Below, in pieces: positions 23,962 to 33,612 of a stretch of DNA of 64,000 nucleotides (positions are counted from its first letter, which is position 1; each line of letters starts with the position of its first letter). A program made the translations under genes and the position numbers. Origin of the DNA: Spinellus fusiger (Eukaryota; Mucoromycota; Mucoromycetes; Mucorales; Phycomycetaceae); NCBI GenBank assembly GCA_025094145.1, contig JALLLS010000058.1, positions 167,827 to 231,826 of the forward strand, in the 5' to 3' direction. A model generated the notes under the pieces. It was not told where the DNA came from. It did no database searches and saw only the letters and a list, made by a program, of their open reading frames with translations.

Positions 23962-24142
23962 AAAGGGATGCTATCGAATATCAAGGGATATCAATAGTTC
24001 ATAGTGTTTCGATAGCTTACCCCTGAAGCTAAAGCCATTAGAAAGGTATAGAGGATTTAGTCATTCCAATGAATCAAAAATAGAGTTTAACTACACGTTC
24101 TACTGTCCCGTATATCTTTGGCCTGAAAACCCAAAGATGACA
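23962..24142 (-). repeat. LTR fragment (family LTR-1)
   Basis: Read on the minus strand it starts TGTCATCTTTGGGTTTTCAG and contains GGACAGTAGAACGTGTAG and TTTAGCTTCAGGGGTAAGCT, matching the solo LTR at 52772-53029 along most of that LTR. It is cut off where element copy B ends. Confidence 0.7.
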
Positions 24143-24363
24143 TTACCTTAATTATGTAAAAATAAATAAATGTGTGGTTTCTTTACCATTTTATTTTATT
24201 TTATTTTATTTTATTCCCTTTTAATATGTTAGTTTTAAAATTTGAGTCTTTCTCTTGTAAAACATATCTATTGCCTTGTATAAATGATCCAATATTTATG
24301 AATTTACTTTAATTCAAAATCACATCTTTTGATTGGTATTTTAATACTAGAGATATGCTATTT
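24143..24363. repeat. Spacer with (TTTTA)n microsatellite
   Basis: The tract at about 24188-24216 is five to six TTTTA units. The rest is unremarkable AT-rich DNA. Confidence 0.8.
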
Positions 24364-24404
24364 ACACACCAGGAGGTCTTTAGGATATAGAAGGAAATAG
24401 TCGA

Positions 24405-24572
24405 AATACAATTGTTTAGAAATGACCGATTTGAAAAGGTGTGAAAATAAATTAAGATGTATTCATGTTAGTTCTTAAATAAAGATTATTATGTAAATTT
24501 ACCTGTAAATATCTAAATCCCGAAGGAAACCACTTTCGATGTGGTGATATGATATGATATGAATACAAATAT
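24405..24572 (-). ncRNA. Candidate omega RNA / element-end region of copy C
   Basis: Counterpart of 3740-3905 with very few differences. The CCAC-7 nt-GTGG hairpin is at 24530-24544, preceded by CCCGAAGG, and the region runs to the left terminus. Function is inferred from position alone. Confidence 0.45.
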
Positions 24573-24790
24573 CTATTCTTTTCTACAGAATAGAACTGGT
24601 CGGTGGCGACCATTCAAAGCCTCTTCTGTGATTGTATAGATATTCTTTGATGCATTCACATCTCTGTTCCAAACAATTCCGCAACTTTGGCAAGCGCGGA
24701 TACTGTTGAAATTCACTAACACCTCAGTGAGAATATTTGTGTTATAAGTGTGGCAGATCTTGAGAACAAAAATAAGAGTAACTGTTGGAA
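24573..24790 (-). pseudogene. Fanzor C-terminal fragment (zinc ribbon and RuvC-III)
   Basis: After the end of an intron (about 24765 upward) the exon reads ICHTYN, then NILTEVLVNFNSIRACQSCG, then IVWNRDVNASKNIYTITEEA, then LNGRHRPVLFCRKE and a stop at 24573-24575. WNRDVNA is the RuvC-III motif and is intact here. In the first zinc-ribbon pair the second Cys has become Tyr (CHTY for CHTC in copy A). All upstream exons were removed by the internal deletion, so it cannot encode a nuclease. It defines the native C-terminus that copy A has lost. Confidence 0.85.
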
Positions 24791-25515
24791 GAGCTTTTCA
24801 TCTGGGCTTGAGCTCATTGTAATCCATAAGACATAGTACTGACTTATTTTAATAGATAACATATGGCTTATTATTCTTAAGACAAACACTAAGTACAAGG
24901 TAAGTTTACTATCTCTCTTGATTGAATTATTACTAATACACTCTTCTGTTATTAGATAAGTAAAGACTCTTTCTCAAGTCAGTCTCAAGTGGTCTTTTTC
25001 CTTCTATATTATCAATACTGTTTAGGGTGTATTCCCAAGCATAGTAATATATATCCCAAGAATAAAGCATAAGGCTTTTAGAGTGTATTTACTATTGCTA
25101 TGAAGGAATACGCCTAGAACAGTAGTAGCTATAGTAATAGTATAGTATTAGCTACAGTATTATTAGCTATATTATTATAATAAACAATTTTATCTATTAA
25201 CAATTTTGTTCATAAACAATATTATTTATTGATAATATAATTTGATATTGATGTATTCCATAAAAAGAAATAGAAATTTAGATACTTGCAAACCTTTGAT
25301 TTTAAACACAGTTCCATAAAGGGCAATGATTTTTTAGACGTAAAAGGAAGGAGATATCACCGCCTAAAAGCCAGAAAAATCTTTGGGTGTGTAGATCCAT
25401 AATCAATGATAATAAATTGTTCTATTTTATCAAGATACTTTACTAAGACTATCTATAGATCTCTATCCTTCATTTTATTAGTGAAAGAACAGCTCTTTAT
25501 ATGATTTGCAGAAGA

Positions 25516-25790
25516 TGTCGTCTTTGGCTTCAACCAAAGGAAGTCCAGACAGTTCAAAGAATAAACAAGGTCTGGTCTTTATTGATGGGTCCCTCACACT
25601 TCTTTTATACTTTTATAATTGATACTATATAACAATTCTAATTAAAAGCCCTCTCTTGCTAAAGTAGCATCCCTTAGACATACGCCTTGATATTAACTCT
25701 TCTTCTATTGTGTAGTTCCGTTTAGGTAGTCTATATTTTTGTTGACAAGGAGGATCGATGTCTCTATTCATGGCAAGTGATTATTCGACA
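25516..25790 (+). repeat. Solo LTR (family LTR-1)
   Basis: Starts TGTCGTCTTTGGCTTCAACC, continues GGTCTTTATTGATG...CTTCTTTTATACTTTT, and ends ATTCGACA. It shares start, middle and end blocks with 52772-53029 and 58441-58694. No clear target duplication; it abuts a Fanzor-family right end directly. Confidence 0.65.
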
Positions 25791-25956
25791 ATAATGTAAT
25801 TTGATATTGAATAATTCTACAAAAAGAAATAATAAATTGGATACCCTCAAGTCTTTTGATTTTAAAATGTCTTTCTATATAAAGGAATTATTTGGTATAG
25901 ATGTAAAGGGAAGGTAGTGCTACCACTTAAAAGCCAGAAAAATCTCCTGGTGTGGA
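25791..25956. mobile_element. Solo right end of a Fanzor-family element (copy D)
   Basis: AATTTGATATTGAATAATTC...GATACCCTCAAGTCTTTTGATTTTA...CTTAAAAGCCAGAAAAATCTCCTGGTGTG matches the last 160 bp of copies A, C and F. The LTR at 25516-25790 sits on its left, so the rest of the element is gone. It ends about 80 bp before the SAP30BP-like start codon. Confidence 0.7.
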
Positions 25957-26037
25957 TATAGAAAGTTAGGCATCCGACTGTGACTGTGAATTTATTCACT
26001 ATACACGTTGGTCTAATGCCAAACAAGGACGCATACC

Positions 26038-27181
26038 ATGAATGCATTAGCAGGCCTTGTGAACTATTCTGATGAAGATGCATCTGATGAAGAGAATGAG
26101 CAGCAAGGTGAATAAAGAACAGACTCTACAATGACATTTTACACTAGACTCAATTCTCTTTGTCATTTGTGTATTTGTTTTGGCTACAGAAAGATCCACA
26201 CCCAAAGTAGAGCATAGTTCGCCCGTAGAGAGTGAACCTGTTCAAGTAGCCACACCAATCGTATCTAAAGTAGGTTCTATGCTATACACTGGGACATATC
26301 AGGCATATTTCTTCCTTATTTATGTTTATTTTAGTCTTCAGGTAGGACGTATGTTATGGGAATACCAGTGAACAGGGCGTTGACTTGCTTCCTTCTTCAG
26401 AAACACTGAGTATGCCACAGACACTACCCCTTGGGAAGAGTTCTATAGAAGAAATACTCAATTCTACCACAGCCGAAGAAGAAACAAAACAAAACACACC
26501 TACTACCTCTAGTGGACCCGTTGTATTCACATTGACAGAACATAACAACCGTCGCTTGGACAGGTCTCGACGGTGGAAGGCACTTTTAGTCCCTAAACCT
26601 ATTGAAGGAGTTGTGGACTGGGGGATTCCACCAGAACCAGAGACAGAGGTGGATGAAAAACGGGCTGTAAGTCATTATTTATCGTATGTTCTATACAGTA
26701 ACTTATTTGTTGACAGGGAAATATTGCTCATTTCCTTGAATTACGTACATCAGGGCATAAACTCAATGATCATTTACAGCGTAACAAGTCTTTTCGTAAT
26801 CCAAGGATTTATGCCAAACTGGTTGAATTTGTTGATCTTGATGAATTGGGCAGCAACTTTCCTAAAGATGAATATGATCGCCACGGGTTTCCAAAGGATG
26901 CCTATATTGATGGTATATTAAGGATTCAGGCACAGCTGTCAGAAGAAAAGGCACTTGCACAGTCATCTCGCACCACTATCTCCTTTGTGAACAGTACTAC
27001 AGGAACAGGACCTGTGAAGTCAGTGCAAGAGACAGCAGATGCAATGGCAACTGCAATGGCAACTGCGAGTAGAGTAGCAAGTAGAATTGCCGTTCCTCCT
27101 GTGCATGATTCTGAGAATGACACCAAGAGAAGTCGAAAGTGGGATGTTTCTTCTCATAGAGAGCATAAAAGACGGCATTAA
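26038..27181 (+). CDS. SAP30BP/HCNGP-like nuclear protein
   Basis: HCNGP/SAP30BP proteins are nuclear regulators linked to the SAP30-histone deacetylase complex and to splicing. Exons 26038-26107, 26190-26269, 26346-26666 and 26717-27181 give 311 codons. The N-terminus MNALAGLVNYSDEDASDEEN is the typical short hydrophobic-then-acidic opening. The conserved domain begins in exon 4: NIAHFLELRTSGHKLNDHLQ, RNKSFRNPRIYAKLVEFVDL, DELGSNFPKDEYDRHGFPKD, AYIDGILRIQAQL. An Ala/Thr repeat (ATAMATASRVAS) and a basic tail ending REHKRRH follow. Exon 3 uses the acceptor GTAG just after TTCAG, because the nearer AG would bring in a stop. The promoter region is squeezed against a transposon end (copy D). Confidence 0.9.
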
Positions 27182-27497
27182 TAGTGTATATGTGTGTATA
27201 TTTTTTTTTCTTCTTTACAATTGAGAGTTGGTAGTGCATTAGAGACATTAGATAGATATGTAACTGTATTCCGAGAGTATCTCTTCTTCTATAGTAATTG
27301 TATTGTAGAAACAATAATAATAATAATAATAATAACACTGCTATTACTTCTAACAAGTAGTAGAGGGGGGGGATCCTTCACCTCTATACCTCATGTCGGA
27401 GATGCAGACGGCAGAATCCTCATATAAGCCAGTGAGTCAGAATGAGTTCGCCCATTGAATTGACTTGACTCGTAACGATCCATTTCTCTCTGTAGAT
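27182..27497. other. Intergenic with (AAT)n tract
   Basis: Holds a poly-T run near 27200, an AAT microsatellite at about 27312-27335 and a G-run (GAGGGGGGGGATCC) near 27363-27376. No coding region called; it must contain the NAD kinase promoter. Confidence 0.6.
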
Positions 27498-29355
27498 ATG
27501 CTTTCCCAGCGCCACTTACACTCTTTAGCAGGAAACAGACTCCTCATGATGAAAGACGTATGGAAACCAGTCTATAGAAGAGTCTATAGCACAAGTACAC
27601 TTGGAAAAACAACAGAATTACATAATAAAACCAACCTTACAGTAGCAAGAGAAAGACCCTCTCAAGGTAAATCTCGACTCACTTTTTCATGTTGACTTAT
27701 TTCCCTGGACTTTCTTTTCTTTTCTTCTGTAAGCAACTCATGTCACTTACTCTCATGATACTCATATCACCACTGATCTCAACAAACCCAAATCAACCAA
27801 CAGTATTCTTCAGGTGCCTGGAAGTACTTATGGGTAAGCACGCGAAAGAAATGAGGTCCATTGATAAAGAGGACAGAGGTCTATTTACTCTTCAATGGAA
27901 ACAACAACCACGCAATGTTCTTATTATAAAGAAACCAAACGATGTCAACACTGAAAATGCACTCATAGAAACAGCATGGTAAGTAAGACCTACTCTCAAT
28001 GCATTGTCTTTTTGTTAAATACAACACTAAGCACTATGAATGAAGTTGGCTGCACCAACACTACCCTGATGTAAATATCATTGTTGAGCCTCAAGTAGCA
28101 GAACAGTTCAGTGAGAAACTGCCATTTGTCTATGTTATTTCTAAAGGTATGTCAGTGTGCAGTTGTAGGAATAGAAGAAAAGTATTCCTAATGGTATGTG
28201 GCAATACAGATCAAAAAGAAGAATATACTCGTACAGTGGATTTTGCCATTACATTGGGAGGAGATGGTACAATTCTCCATCTATCCTCTCTCTTCCCAAA
28301 GGCAGTGCCTCCTGTTATTTGCTTCTCTCTTGGTACACTAGGGTTTCTAATGGCCTTTCGTAAGTTTGGCTGCTAGTGGAGACCGGTATTGATGGATGAA
28401 TGGATAGAATTCAGTCAGTACCAGCAGATATTAAGAGATGTGATTCATGGCAAGGCATCAGTGACACTAAGAATGCGTCTCTTTTGTTCATTACATGAGC
28501 AGAATGGAAAGAGAATAAGCGTAGATGGCAAGGAAGTGGGTAAGAAGCTGTCAGTAAGGGATCTTATCGAATGAACACTGGTTATGTGTCTACTAGATGA
28601 CCGTCAAGTCATGAATGAAGTAGCTTTGCATCGTGGTCGATATTCACACTTGACATCGATTGAGTGTTATGTTGATGAGCAATTCTTGACTGAATGTGTG
28701 GTAGGTCGAGTCATTCTTTTTTTCTTTTTTCTTTTGGCACAGAAAGAGAACATTACTAATGACAGCATGGGGAGTTCAGGCAGATGGGTAAACATGCATG
28801 ATTCAGGACTGAGTAGATTACTAAACATCCATCTCTTGGGTATGGGGGCAATAGACTCATTGTAGCCACACCTACAGGCTCAACTGCCTACTCACTCTCT
28901 GCTGGTAAGGAGGAAGGAGTGGACAGGAAAAGAAAGACCCATCCTATGCTCATCTCTGCATATACTCTTCTTATTAGGAGGGCCTATTGTACATCCAACT
29001 GTGCAGAGTATCGTCCTAACACCCATTTGTCCAAGATCTCTTTCCTTCAGAACTGTGCTGCTGCCCTCAAGCTCAACCATCAAAATGAGGGTAGGTTGGG
29101 ATGCTCCCTGATCTGAGAATGCAGAGCACTGATCGCCCTATTCTGTGTTAGATTGGTGAATCCAGTAAAAGTCAGGTTGAAGTCTCTATTGATGGGCAGG
29201 AAGTATTCATGTTGGGAAAGGGCGAATATGCCCAAGTGAGAATGTCAAAGTACCCTATTCCTTGTGTCAGTAGAACGGGTGGGGGAAATGACTGGGCTGA
29301 GGACATTAATGAACTGTTAAAGTGGAATCAGAACTTTGGCCGTAATCATTTATGA
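27498..29355 (+). CDS. NAD kinase, probably mitochondrial (Pos5-like)
   Basis: Phosphorylates NAD(H) to NADP(H). Eleven exons can be threaded in frame to 413 codons: 27498-27666, 27734-27833, 27877-27978, 28046-28146, 28210-28359, 28408-28539, 28597-28695, 28766-28787, 28855-28904, 28978-29090 and 29152-29355. The N-terminus (MLSQRHLHSLAGNRLLMMKD...VYRRVYSTSTLGK) is Arg-rich and lacks acids early, like a mitochondrial presequence. Domain blocks are QQPRNVLIIKKPNDVNTENA, CWLHQHYPDVNIIVEPQVAE, the GGDGT motif in [102 protein letters not shown] and VSIDGQEVFMLGKGEYAQVR. The exon 7/8 junction uses an unusual donor (AAT|GTGTGG) and is unsure. All active-site motifs are intact. Confidence 0.88.
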
Positions 29356-29656
29356 GCTACTGTTATAAGGTTGGTTCTCGTAAGAGATGGGGTGATGGAT
29401 TGAGTAAAAGAAAAAGTTGGTCTTTCTATGATATGTTCTTAGTGGTAGTGTGTGAGGTGTCTTTTGGGATGTCCAGTTCACTGAGCATTAGGTACAGAGA
29501 TGTTGTAGCATGCATACTGTATAGAGTACAGATTTTGCGTGTTTCATTCTCGAGTTTGTTTAAAGAGGGAGAATGAATACACTTCCTGCTGCTGTAGAGA
29601 AGCATAGAAGAACAGTAGAAAGTAGAATGTATTCATCTTTATGTAGTCTAGTATAA

Positions 29657-29705
<49 letters not shown>

Positions 29706-29861
29706 CAGCTCTAAAGAAGGACTGCTGAACATACCACACTTCATTCATTGGATACAAAACAAAAACAAAAAGCAAAAAGAAGTCTGTTGTTTCAAGGATA
29801 TATGTATAGTGTACAAAAGATGAAAGATATGTACAAGAAATTCAAGGATCAAGTCAAGCCA
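29356..29861. repeat. Intergenic with (AC)n(AT)n(AG)n compound microsatellite
   Basis: The tract at about 29655-29706 runs ACACAC, then ATATAT, then AGAGAG. The remainder between the convergent NAD kinase and DnaJ genes holds no supported gene. Confidence 0.85.
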
Positions 29862-31043
29862 TTAAGCAAAGATGTTCTTTAGAGCTGTCTTTTGTTCAGC
29901 TGTCAATTGTTGAGGGAATTGGATTTCGTACTTTATCGACAAATGCCCCTTTTGTCCTGTCTTTGAGTTGGGCATTCCCTCATTTGCCACCTTCAATGTC
30001 TCGCCAGGTTGGATCACATTTTGGTTTGTGATGCGCAATGTTCTTCCGTCAAGAGTCTTTACAGTTCGAGAGAAACCAGTCAGTGCCTCCACCAAAGGCA
30101 GTTGAATAGAGGTCTCCAGAGTGTCTCCATCACGCTTGAACACAGGATGGGGCTTCTCTTCAATTGTAAACTCAACATCTTGAACTTCTCCGTTTTCAAG
30201 CACATCTCCTTCAGCAAATCGGATTTTAGTGCCTGCTTTCCAACCCGCCTTGACCTCGACAGTGAGGATCTTCTCATCAGAGACAGGGTGGCCTGTTGCA
30301 CTGTCTCTTATTTTACGGGTGACCTTGAGACGCTTTGTTGTGCCTGTATAGAGGTCTTCCAAGGACAAGAGAAGAGGGTGTTTGGCGGGTGGTGTTTTCT
30401 GGGAGAATTGTGGGTTGCCTCTAAACCCAGAAGAGCCTCGAGGCATTCCATTAAAAGAGAACCCACCAGGCATACCATCTTCATCGTCCATGCCTCCCAT
30501 GCCTCCCATGCCTCCCATACTTCCCATACTTCCCATGCCTCCCATACTTCCCATGCCTCCACTACCAAAAGAAGAGAAGAAATGCGAAAAGATATCATCG
30601 GCATTAGAAGGTCGGAATCCACCAGGACCTCCGGAAGAGGTGAATGAGAAAGTAGAACCACCAGGTCCACCAGCACTGCCGCTGGAGAAGTTGAATCCAC
30701 TAGGGAATCCGCCAGCACCGCCAGCACCACCAGCACCACTAGGAGGAGGACCTCCCTTGAGGCCTTCTTCACCATATTGATCAAAGACAGCCCGCTTGTT
30801 CTTGTCATTGAGAACCTCAAATGCTTCACCAATTTCTTGGAATTTGGCTTTGGCTACATCAGCATTTTCCTTGTTTCTATCAGGATGCCACTTCAAGGCT
30901 GTCGTTGTTTATAAATAAATAAATAGGCTGTCCAAACAAGAAGCACGCGTCCGACACTTACCTTGTTTGCGATAGGCCTTTTTGATCTCTTCTTCGTCTG
31001 CAGTCTTGGACACACCAAGAATTGAATAGTAATCTTTGCCCAT
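29862..31043 (-). CDS. Type II J-protein co-chaperone (Sis1/DNAJB1-like)
   Basis: Stimulates the ATPase of cytosolic Hsp70 and delivers clients. Two exons, 30962-31043 and 29862-30898, with a 63-bp intron, give 372 codons. The J domain starts [20 protein letters not shown], the splice reads [21 protein letters not shown], and the HPD motif is intact. Next comes a Gly/Phe-rich region, then a Gly/Met stretch ([20 protein letters not shown]) as in Sis1. Two beta-barrel client domains follow ([40 protein letters not shown]) and a C-terminus with [20 protein letters not shown]. There is no cysteine-rich zinc domain, so it is class B. The start at MGKDYY is preferred over an upstream ATG at 31190 because J domains of this class begin there. 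Confidence 0.95.
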
Positions 31044-31889
31044 AGTATGAAAAGAGGAAATGGTGGATTCGAATAGAGAAAGAACTCGATTTAAAGCCTC
31101 CGGACATTCCAGCACATTCGATTCTACGTCATTATGCTCTGTCTTTATGTATGACTCATAGCCGATTTCCGTGGAAACAAGTGGCGGCATTTTTAACCTT
31201 TAGACTTTCTGCCCATTGTACCAGCGAACGTCTGTTTTCCATCAGGCAGCTTCACTGGCAGTAGTACAGTGTGTTTCTTACAGTCACACGAGTGATTCTG
31301 GAGATCCTATAAGTAGATCGTCATGGATACACTCCCCACCACCACCACCACCACCACTACGCTAGAGAAGATACCAAGAAAAGATACTGAGAGAAAAGAA
31401 AGAGGATAAATGTATAGGCATTGAACTATAGTCTCTCTATTAAATGTTCTAGAGTGTACTTTTACTTGGCTACTTACCTACTCACTTACTTACCTACTTA
31501 CTTACCTACTTACTTACCTACTTACTTACCTACTTACCTACTTACCTACTTACTTACCTACTTACCGTGGGACTGTCTTTTCTCATACAACAGAAGGAGA
31601 ATATATAAATATATAATAGAAAATAAAATAAAAAGACAGCCAAGACACTATTTTCTGCAAGTGGAGTTGGAGAATAGGCATAATATGGTGAGTATGTGTG
31701 ACTGTAGGAGATCCAAAGGGTGGTCTATAGGTGGAATGTGTGATAGGACACTCTAAAGTGTACAATGAAAAACCCAACATTTATTGCAGTTATGATGAAT
31801 ACACACACATACACACATACACTACACACTACACATACTACACACTACACACATACACTACATACTACGCACACAAAAGAGAGAATCCC
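31044..31889. repeat. Intergenic with (ACTTACCT)n and other tandem repeats
   Basis: It holds CAC repeats at about 31340-31358, roughly 100 bp of imperfect ACTTACCT/ACTTACTT units at 31462-31566, and an ACAC/ACATAC array at 31799-31871. It includes the DnaJ promoter on the left and the uS12 3' end on the right. No gene is seen. Confidence 0.85.
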
Positions 31890-32643
31890 TTATGATCTGG
31901 GCTTTTCCTTCTTCTCCTTGTAAAGAGCAAGAAGAGACACACCAGCCACCTTGACAACCTTGAAACGGACACCAGGAATATCACCAATAGCACGACCCTT
32001 GCGACCGAAACCAGCAATCAACACCTCGTCGTTCTCATCAACAAAGTTCAAACAACCATCATTGGGAACGAAAGCAGTGACCTTTTTGCCGTTCTTGATC
32101 AACTGAACACGGACACACTTACGAATAGCAGAGTTAGGCTGCTTGGCTTCAACACCAATCTTTTCAAGGACGATACCCTTGGCGTGGGAAGCACCACCAA
32201 AGGGGTTGGAGCGGAAAGCAGTACCAAGAGCTCTCTTCTTGTACTGTTTGTCGGCCCAGCGTTGTTCACGACGGTGGTTGCGCAACTTGCGAGCAGCGTT
32301 CAATCCTCTGGGCTGTCCCTTTCCTTGAAGAGACGTGTTAGCAATCCGTAGAGTGTAAAAGTGTGTCTGTTTATATGTAATACGAAATAGGCGTGGTTGA
32401 AAGGTAGTGGTGGTGGTGGTGGGTGGTATCGAATCCGTGTCTATCCACACCCTGTTGACTCCAGTCCTTTCTATCTATCTGCCTCTCTTTCTTTCTCTCA
32501 ATCTATCCATCTATCCGTCTATCCATTCATCCATTCATCCATTCATCCATCCATCTGTCTATGTGTCCATCCAATCGGCTTGTCCACATCTCATATATCT
32601 TCTATTCCTATAGGCTGACTATGGAGAATGTCTTCTTACCCAT
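31890..32643 (-). CDS. RPS23: Small ribosomal subunit protein uS12 (yeast Rps23)
   Basis: Decoding-centre protein of the 40S subunit. Exon 1 is only four bases (ATGG, 32640-32643) and is followed by GTAAG. A 316-bp intron (32324-32639) runs to exon 2 (31890-32323). Together they give 145 codons starting [20 protein letters not shown], which is exactly the conserved eukaryotic N-terminus; this fixes the start. Conserved blocks follow: [58 protein letters not shown] (with the proline that is hydroxylated in yeast and humans), [20 protein letters not shown] and [20 protein letters not shown]. Length is the usual one. Confidence 0.97.
32469..32572. repeat. ATCC/CTAT tetranucleotide array inside the uS12 intron
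   Basis: About 100 bp of imperfect TCTATC and CATTCATC units, preceded by a GGTGGT run near 32408-32424. It fills a third of the intron that separates the four-base first exon from exon 2. Confidence 0.85.
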
Positions 32644-33612
32644 GATGTAGGTCTTTTAATGTAGAAGGAGGGGTTTCTAGTCGCAGGCGTTGACAGGTTA
32701 TCGTGGTGTGTCAGTAGAGCCATTAGCACGTCACACTGCTATTCGAACACAGCTTAGTGATGCCAATAGGATATAGGCCTACCCATGAGTAAAGAGAAAA
32801 GAACCTTCAGTAAAGAGCCCGCAGAGCCAATGTTGGCTATTTTATCATCTCCTCAGTAATAAGTAGTGTTACCAACAAGGAGATATACTCTGCTATTAGG
32901 AAAAGACTCAGTGATAAAGAGCAGGCAGAACTTGACATGCCGCTATTAGACTCGGCCACTTCTGAATCAGAACTGGAGCAATGTCTTTAATAGTGCTCAA
33001 ATACATCATCTTTAGCGTATACAAAGGGGGGGTATTCATTAGTCAACTTTGAGGCTTCAATCTAGTACTACTGAAGCTGAGGTTTCTTTCTAGAAATAGT
33101 TCAACGCTTAAAAGCCTAACAAAATGGAGCATTTCTTGGAAGATGGCACAGAGGGAAGTCTGGCCTCTCCATAAGCATAGTATGTGTCTTCAAGGAGACT
33201 GATTTCTAAATACTATTTCATGAAGAGTGTGAACAAAGAAGGATCTATTGGTATTGTTCAAAATCCTCAATAAACAAGAGGTGTGCTAAGTAGTCAAGTT
33301 GTATCTCTCAAAGACTTCATTCTATAGATAAAGACTACTTGTATACATCTTCTTCCAAGGCACAACTGATATAGGACTCATTGTTCAATAGCATTCTCTT
33401 CATGAATGCACGGACAATCATCTTCCCTTGACAGACTTCCAGGGACAGAATGTCTCTTCATTTGTAAAATACTCCAGAGATTGTGTATTGACTAGAGGTC
33501 TTCTTCAGGCTTGTTGTCTTCAAAGCCACTGTCTTCTTCTATCAACCTGCATCTTCTTGCTAGTTCATCTCACAGTTGCTCTTCTTTTTCGGCCATATCT
33601 GCTGATTCCTTA
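32644..33612. pseudogene. Spacer with degraded coding fragments, probably retroelement-derived
   Basis: A plus-strand stretch at about 32862-32991 reads VTNKEIYSAIRKRLSDKEQA, ELDMPLLDSATSESELEQCL and a stop. On the minus strand, 33500-33600 reads ADMAEKEEQL-stop-DELARRCRLIEEDSGFED. Both look like eroded coding sequence with charged composition. The minus-strand fragment lies just 3' of the broken Ty3 polyprotein and may be its 3' end. Neither is identified. Confidence 0.4.

Larger units (their letters stand above)
24364..25392 (-). mobile_element. Fanzor-family element with internal deletion (copy C)
   Basis: The left end TA|CACACCAGGAGGTCTTTAGG and right end CCAGAAAAATCTTTGGGTGTG|TA frame a 1.03-kb element. 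Its left 430 bp match copy A's Fanzor 3' part and its non-coding end. At the sequence GAGCTTTTCAT (about 24790) it jumps directly to the part corresponding to about 6095 in copy A. This junction removes the whole Fanzor N-terminal coding part and proves that the Fanzor gene and the shorter elements belong to one family. Confidence 0.85.

Noticed and set aside
30009..30780. Long plus- and minus-strand frames overlapping the DnaJ gene (for example 30009-30647 plus, 30308-30832 minus, 30382-30780 plus)
   Set aside because: They are mirror frames created by the Gly-rich and Met-rich repeats of the J-protein; the spliced J-protein explains the whole region.
31044..31190. N-terminal extension of the DnaJ gene from an upstream in-frame ATG at 31190
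   Set aside because: Class B J-proteins start MGKDYY(S/D)ILG at the J domain; the extension has no conserved features.
31462..31566. CRISPR-like array
   Set aside because: Unit is an 8-bp tandem repeat without spacers; it is a simple satellite in a eukaryotic genome.
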